A stretch of 64,000 nucleotides of DNA from Litorimonas sp964511495 (lineage in GTDB: Bacteria > Pseudomonadota > Alphaproteobacteria > Caulobacterales > Maricaulaceae). Under the pieces are notes generated by a model, which was given only the letters and a program-made list of their open reading frames with translations, searched no databases and was not told the origin of the DNA. The stretch covers positions 21,575 to 85,574 of the forward strand of contig CAZEFT010000014.1 of the NCBI GenBank assembly GCA_964511495.1, read 5' to 3'. Below are positions 59,622 to 64,000 of the stretch, piece by piece. Each line of letters begins with the position of its first letter. The first letter of the stretch is position 1. The translations under genes were made by a program, and so were the position numbers.

Positions 59622-61133
59622 ATGACCCTGCGCCAATCAACTTCTGAACGCTCTTTCAAGCTTTTATTGGGTTTGGTCATTGCGATATTAATACTGCGTT
59701 GGACGCTGATGATTTTGATGCCTTTCGGATTGCATGGCGACGAAGCGCAATATTGGTCTTGGTCGCGCGAGCCGGATTGGGGATATTATTCCAAACCGCC
59801 CCTTATTGCATGGGTTATCGCGGCTTTCACTGCCGTCTTCGGGCACGCAGAATGGGCCATTCGCCTGCCTTCGGCTCTCTTTCACGGCCTCACCACGCTC
59901 GTCATTTACGCCACCGCCAAGCGGGCCTTTGATGAGCGCACAGCCTTTTGGGCCGCATTGACATTTTATTTGATGCCCGCCGTTTGGTTGTCTTCTTCGA
60001 TCATCAGTACAGATGTTCCGCTCTTACTATGCTGGGCGCTTGCCTTAAACGCGTGGGTCGCCTTGCGGGAGCGTGCCTCTTGGCCGCGCGCCATACAATT
60101 AGGGCTCGCCATAGGCTTCGGGCTTCTGGCCAAATATGCCATGCTGTTTTTTCTCCCCGTTATTGCGCTGGCCATTCTATTGGACAAGCCAACCCGCACC
60201 GCGCTTCTCAGCTTAAAAGGCTTGTTGGCTCTATTGATTGTGGGTGCGATTTTCACGCCAAACATTATTTGGAATCTCAATCATGATTTTGCCACGCTGA
60301 GCCACACGGCGGATAATGCGAACTTATCCGGACCATTATTTAATGTCGGAGAATTACTGACGTTTTGGGGAGACCAATTCGGTGTCTTCGGGCCACTATC
60401 TCTGCCGCTTTTAATTATCGCCCTGCTGAAATGGCGCAGCCTGCCACCTTTCGCCGGATGGTGTGTCTTATTGGTTTTGACACCGATGACAATTATTTCT
60501 TTCCAAGCCTTTTTATCCCGCGCCAATGCGAATTGGGCCGTGACCGCCTATATCGCCGCACCTATCCTCATTGCCCTTTTCGCCGTTACCCGCCCCAAAG
60601 TTTTGCGGGTCTTGAAATATGGCTTAATCGGACAAAGCGTGATTATGGTGGCCATAGGGTTTATCTTACTCAGCCCGTCTATGACGGACGCTTTGGGACT
60701 GACCAATTCCGTGAAACGCCTGCGGGCTTGGCCGGCAACTGTCGACACTGTGGACAGCCTTTATCAGGCCGGGCATGAGGGCAAAGCTTTCACCCATGTG
60801 ACAACGGATAATCGTCTCGTTTATTACGGGCTGCAATATTATGGGTTGAAAGAGCGCTCGCCACTTTATGTCTGGTCCCCCAATGCCGTGCCGAATAATC
60901 ACGCCGAAATGACAGCGCCTCTACCCCGAACAGACGGGCCGGTTCTCATTCTCAATCATTATAAAAATTATGATGCTTATTTTGAGGAGAGCTTTGGGAG
61001 GCTAATCCCGCAGCCTCCTTTAGAGATTGATTTGGGCGGCGGTGAAACTCGCACACTGAAAATCTGGATTGGGTATGATTATGTGCCGGCCGCCGAGCGG
61101 GTTCAAAAGGCAAAGGTGAAAGACACCCCATAA
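59622..61133 (+). CDS. GT39-type glycosyltransferase (ArnT/PMT-like)
   Basis: About 503 residues from the ATG at 59622; a GTG at 59616 is in frame. Multi-span membrane protein with the GT39-type catalytic loop HGDEAQYWSWSREPDWGYYS, whose Asp-Glu pair is the typical acidic motif, followed by KPPLIAWVIAAFTAVFGHAE. Such enzymes use polyprenyl-phosphate sugars in the inner membrane to modify lipid A or proteins. The C-terminal periplasmic domain ends with IGYDYVPAAERVQ. A terminator follows. Confidence 0.9.
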   Translation: MTLRQSTSERSFKLLLGLVIAILILRWTLMILMPFGLHGDEAQYWSWSREPDWGYYSKPPLIAWVIAAFTAVFGHAEWAIRLPSALFHGLTTLVIYATAKRAFDERTAFWAALTFYLMPAVWLSSSIISTDVPLLLCWALALNAWVALRERASWPRAIQLGLAIGFGLLAKYAMLFFLPVIALAILLDKPTRTALLSLKGLLALLIVGAIFTPNIIWNLNHDFATLSHTADNANLSGPLFNVGELLTFWGDQFGVFGPLSLPLLIIALLKWRSLPPFAGWCVLLVLTPMTIISFQAFLSRANANWAVTAYIAAPILIALFAVTRPKVLRVLKYGLIGQSVIMVAIGFILLSPSMTDALGLTNSVKRLRAWPATVDTVDSLYQAGHEGKAFTHVTTDNRLVYYGLQYYGLKERSPLYVWSPNAVPNNHAEMTAPLPRTDGPVLILNHYKNYDAYFEESFGRLIPQPPLEIDLGGGETRTLKIWIGYDYVPAAERVQKAKVKDTP

Positions 61134-61171
61134 TTCGCCTGAAGAGTCCGGACGAATAATTGGCTTTAAAT

Positions 61172-61196
61172 ACTCCGTTTAAGCGGAGCTCTTTTT
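61172..61196 (+). terminator. Intrinsic terminator after the glycosyltransferase
   Basis: CTCCG at 61173-61177 pairs with CGGAG at 61184-61188 around a short loop, then GCTCTTTTT. The stem is short, so activity is probable rather than certain. Confidence 0.65.
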
Positions 61197-61203
61197 GGAG
61201 AGT

Positions 61204-61842
61204 TTACTTTTTCTCTCCCCAAAGGTCTTTTAGCCGCGCATCCCGACGACAACCCGTGCGGTAATATTTATAGCGGATTGGATTTTTCTTGTAATAATCC
61301 TGATGGTAATCTTCGGCATTATAGAATGTCGAAGCGTTCAACACAGGGGTCACAATCGGCTCGGAAAAAGGCTTGGTCTGTTTAATCTCATCCAGAGAGG
61401 CTTGAGCGGTTTCAATCTGATCAGGGCGCGCAAAAATAGCGGTACGATAGCTATCACCCTTGTCGCAAAATTGTCCTTCATCATCGGTTGGGTCAATTGT
61501 GGTCCAATAATAATCCAAGAGTTTTTCGTAAGAAATCACAGACGGGTCAAACGTAATTTTGGCCGCCTCATAATGGCCCGTATCTTTATAGGTCACCTCT
61601 TTATAGGTCGGGTTGCTTGTGGTGCCACCTGTATAGCCGGACACCGCTTCAATCACACCGTCCAGTTTTTCAAAATCCGATTCGACGCACCAGAAACACC
61701 CACCGGCCACGATCATCGTATCGGTTTGCCCCGAAGAGGACGCTTCCGACAGAGGGGAAGACCGCGTCGCACCCTGTCCGTCTGCCGAGGTACAACTCAT
61801 CAACAAAAGTGAGGCGGATAAAAGGTAAAATGTTTTCATAAC
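61204..61842 (-). CDS. msrA: Peptide-methionine (S)-S-oxide reductase, lipoprotein
   Basis: About 212 residues from the ATG at 61842. Lipobox LMSC (LLLMSCTSADGQG). The MsrA core is intact: VAGGCFWCVESDFEKLDGVI (catalytic Cys), VSGYTGGTTSNPTYKEVTYK and the C-terminal NAEDYHQDYYKKNPIRYKYY with CRRDARLK. Reduces methionine-S-sulfoxide; together with the exported MsrB at 40.6 kb it could form a periplasmic repair pair. An upstream ATG at 61860 adds six residues. Confidence 0.94.
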   Translation of the reverse strand, partial: VMKTFYLLSASLLLMSCTSADGQGATRSSPLSEASSSGQTDTMIVAGGCFWCVESDFEKLDGVIEAVSGYTGGTTSNPTYKEVTYKDTGHYEAAKITFDPSVISYEKLLDYYWTTIDPTDDEGQFCDKGDSYRTAIFARPDQIETAQASLDEIKQTKPFSEPIVTPVLNASTFYNAEDYHQDYYKKNPIRYKYYRTGCRRDARLKDLWGEKK

Positions 61843-61961
61843 CGTCCATCCCATATTCAACCGTCACGCGCCAATCACGGTGGCGTTATGGGCTGCATTT
61901 GTTGCGTAAGGTGACGGGTGGTTTATCCCCAAAGCGGACATAAATCAGCCTGATTAGAAAC

Positions 61962-63050
61962 CTATTTGATTGGTTTCTCACTGAAGCAAGGTAAGACCAG
62001 TTTCTGAAAATATGGTTTCTGGTCAGCCCAGAACATATAATCCACCTTCAAAAAATCTTTTGCAAAGGCGTGTAAGAGAGGCACGGCTGAATTCGTTTCA
62101 ATGCCTTCGTCTTTTCGTCCTTCAAAATGTTCATCTGCTCCAGTTGAACCAACGTAATTTCCATCCTGAACAGCGATACCCAATGGCACAGAAAATTCGC
62201 CTTCATGCATCATTGCAATTGGGTGGTTAAGCTGGCCTCGGCGCTTATACATCAAATCGGGAGCGCCCAACCCAACGCCAATTTCTTGACCAGTTTCATA
62301 GATACCCTTTAAGTAGCCTTTATTTGTCCATGGCAACCATTCGCCGGGCATAAAGTTGGCATATTGCATCGTGGTCGTATTTGGAAAAGCAGATTTAAGG
62401 TTACGCATATTATCCTTGATGGCCTCAGCATAAACCGCCTCAGAGAATGTTGGATCGGCATCCTTCGATACTTCAATAGCCGTCTCTTGAAGGTTGATTC
62501 CCGCAATCTCTCCGTCAAACTCTTCCCCTAGAGCCTCTAAAAGGGCTCCATATCGCGCCCTAACTTTTGGGTTCCAACGCTTGGCAATCCATCCAATTGT
62601 TTTGCCATTTGCTTTCGACGGAAGCGCTCCGTAATCATAGTCAGAAGAAAGAATGTAATTTGGTACAGCTTTATACTTACTCGAAAAAGAAACATCCTGT
62701 AACTGAATAAACAGCGTCTTTCCATGAGCTTTTAGATAGTTTAAATCTGACCGAATGTCGGAGAAATCATACCGGCCTTCTACCTTCTCCAACTGACGCC
62801 ACGAGTACATGATCTGTGCCCCAGAAAATCTTTCATTGTCTAGGAAGTCGTGCTTCCGCATCCGTCTTCTGTCTCGGGTAAAATATACGAAATGAGAAAT
62901 ACCATCATCTGAGATTGGACATTTTGCGTCGCTGTAGGCGCGATACGCTTCCTCATAACGATTAGCTGGATTGTTCCAATCTGCCGCGTGGCTTGATGAA
63001 AGCCAAGCCATGCAAATGAAAAAAGCTATGACACCACGAATACCGATCAT
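61962..63050 (-). CDS. Exported TIM-barrel, glycoside-hydrolase-like protein
   Basis: 362 residues with a signal peptide cut near SHAAD. The order of motifs fits a (beta/alpha)8 glycosidase-type barrel: GAQIMYSWRQLEKVEGRYDF (beta2 region), LKAHGKTLFIQLQDVSFSSK, AGINLQETAIEVS (Glu189, a candidate acid/base) and LGIAVQDGNYVGSTGADEHF. No CAZy family could be assigned. It is AT-rich relative to the window core and stands alone, with 150 bp of empty DNA before the next gene, so acquisition is plausible. Confidence 0.72.
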   Translation of the reverse strand: MIGIRGVIAFFICMAWLSSSHAADWNNPANRYEEAYRAYSDAKCPISDDGISHFVYFTRDRRRMRKHDFLDNERFSGAQIMYSWRQLEKVEGRYDFSDIRSDLNYLKAHGKTLFIQLQDVSFSSKYKAVPNYILSSDYDYGALPSKANGKTIGWIAKRWNPKVRARYGALLEALGEEFDGEIAGINLQETAIEVSKDADPTFSEAVYAEAIKDNMRNLKSAFPNTTTMQYANFMPGEWLPWTNKGYLKGIYETGQEIGVGLGAPDLMYKRRGQLNHPIAMMHEGEFSVPLGIAVQDGNYVGSTGADEHFEGRKDEGIETNSAVPLLHAFAKDFLKVDYMFWADQKPYFQKLVLPCFSEKPIK

Positions 63051-63201
63051 AGGAAAACCATCTTTGTAAACTAGGCAGATAACTTAAACAGTCAATATGT
63101 TTAATATATGGCAATGAGAGGGCTCGAATATCCTCAAAGCGAACCTTAACTTAGTATCTTACTTTGGGCGATTTTAAGCCGTCCAGAATTTAGTTGTCTA
63201 A

Positions 63202-63759
63202 CTACCAAAATTTCCACCATGGCTTAAGCTTAGATTTTGGCAATGGCATAGGTGCCGCAAGGGTTGTGGGTGCCGTCATATTTTGAATAAATCTGGCATA
63301 GTCTTCGGAGTATTGAATCCAATCATCCTCAGCATCATTCAACTTTCGGCCTTTGACATTATTGCCAAATATCGAGACAGAAACTTCCCCGCAGCCACCG
63401 AGCCCTTGCTTTTTATCTTTCGAAAAAACCGTAAAAAGATGTTCGCTGCCTATAGCGTAAGTATCGGAGTCGACATAAGTCAGGCATAGATGCCCAGGGT
63501 CCCCCTCAAATTCGATAATCGGATGTTCGAAAGTTCCTTGGACAATCTTATCAATAGACACCGTCATAGTTTCATAGAAATTTTCTCCATGCGTCAACTT
63601 TGGGCCAAGGCTTTCAACTTTACCCCTAATGACTGTCTGCTCTTTGGAGTATTCGAGGAACGCCCCTTGATAAGAACAGGTGCAAGCATGTGAATTCTCT
63701 AAAGATAAGAACAAAAGTGTTGATGCTAAAAATACAATTGAGATGAAGCGAGTAAGCAT
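63202..63759 (-). CDS. Exported Cys-rich protein with NTR/TIMP-like start
   Basis: 185 residues. Signal peptide (FLASTLLFLSLENSHA) followed at once by CTCSYQGAF, an N-terminal Cys-x-Cys as in netrin-like/TIMP-type domains. Further cysteines in DPGHLCLTYVDSDTYAIG and QGLGGCGEVSV could form disulfides. Beta-rich middle (VIRGKVESLGPKL; MTVSIDKIVQGTFEHPIIEF). Fold assignment rests on the Cys pattern only. The end is basic and Trp-rich (KSKLKPWWKFW). AT-rich like its neighbour. Confidence 0.7.
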   Translation of the reverse strand: MLTRFISIVFLASTLLFLSLENSHACTCSYQGAFLEYSKEQTVIRGKVESLGPKLTHGENFYETMTVSIDKIVQGTFEHPIIEFEGDPGHLCLTYVDSDTYAIGSEHLFTVFSKDKKQGLGGCGEVSVSIFGNNVKGRKLNDAEDDWIQYSEDYARFIQNMTAPTTLAAPMPLPKSKLKPWWKFW

Positions 63760-63942
63760 GCCTATACCTCCTACAGCGAGATTAACTTCAACATGCCATT
63801 TTTTTGATCAAGAGCAAACCTTACCAGCGGCTGTTTTTGGGCGGTTTAAGCCTCTCTTGCCGTCGCGAGGTTTGGAGTTCTGTCGCAAGAGCATCCGCGC
63901 GGTCCCTTCGGGCAAAACCTATCGGGTCATGCGGATGAAAAA

Positions 63943-64000
63943 TTAATCCGCACTTAGCGATTTGAATGCTTCAATGAATTCAGTCTCTTGTGAGAAATTC
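63943..64000 (-). CDS. Possible C-terminal end of a partial CDS
   Basis: On the minus strand the frame NFSQETEFIEAFKSLSAD runs from the window edge to a TAA at 63943-63945. Its helical, charged character is plausible for a protein end, but only 18 codons are visible and no family can be proposed. The GC-rich block 63784-63942 beside it has more than one open minus-strand frame, none with a convincing start. Confidence 0.25.
   Translation of the reverse strand, partial: NFSQETEFIEAFKSLSAD

Overview
The window looks like chromosomal DNA of a free-living, aerobic Gram-negative alphaproteobacterium with roughly balanced GC content. Caulobacterales/Hyphomonadaceae-like marine bacteria are the best guess. 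The basis is an aa3-type oxidase assembly operon (ctaC-D-B-G-E with SURF1), a split glycine dehydrogenase (gcvPA/gcvPB) behind a tandem glycine riboswitch, a plant-type GshA, an NDUFA9-like protein, a DUF4170 domain next to CysQ, succinylase-type DapD, and many exported lipoproteins. This placement is inferred from gene content, not measured. There is no rRNA, CRISPR array, prophage or recognisable insertion sequence. One tRNA (Leu, CAA) is present.

Layout. 1-1390 is AT-rich: the 5' part of a membrane protein gene and a trypsin-like lipoprotein protease split by a frameshift. 1392-5422 holds a cupin, a two-gene unit of an Hsp70-like ATPase with a membrane segment and an unknown membrane partner, and a divergent DUF2383 four-helix-bundle gene. 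5423-5810 is a structured gene-free stretch. 5876-10777 is the glycine cleavage operon on the minus strand (riboswitch-gcvT-gcvH-small membrane protein-gcvPA-gcvPB). 10908-19887 is housekeeping: VOC protein, argS, ispH, rnhA, NfeD and SPFH, peroxiredoxin, YqgE, GNAT.

19903-27332 is the minus-strand cytochrome aa3 operon: ctaC, ctaD, a truncated CoxI-like lipoprotein, ctaB, a 54-residue membrane protein, ctaG, ctaE, DUF983, surf1. The truncated CoxI paralog is the most unusual gene in the window. It keeps the helix VI and helix X heme/copper motifs but lacks helices I-V and VII-VIII. It has gained a lipoprotein signal and overlaps ctaB by four bases.

27502-41258 carries tldD, a DUF937 protein, a POT peptide transporter, two tandem TonB-dependent-receptor-like barrels with a perfect 18-bp palindrome between them, gshA, a DegT aminotransferase, rsmE, ubiA and a Tat/lipoprotein MsrB. 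TldD (27.5 kb) and TldE (43.3 kb) are probably partners although unlinked. 41259-41650 is a non-coding stretch with inverted repeats and an intrinsic terminator ahead of a MarR regulator. 42142-47627 contains a DsbA-like protein, MAPEG, tldE, a CysQ-DUF4170 fusion and an MsbA-type exporter.

47687-61842 is a mosaic of single genes: an exported methyltransferase-like lipoprotein, an NDUFA9-like protein, LMW phosphatase and Sir2 with start codons 8 bp apart, a large Zn-metalloprotease lipoprotein, a thioredoxin-fold lipoprotein, dapD, a DUF2141 protein, a candidate sRNA with C-rich hairpin loops, tRNA-Leu, murI, a GT39 glycosyltransferase and a lipoprotein MsrA. 61962-64000 is again AT-rich, with an exported TIM-barrel protein and an exported protein with a Cys-x-Cys N-terminus. 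Start sites were adjusted from ribosome-binding sites, overlaps and signal peptides; uncertain ones are marked.
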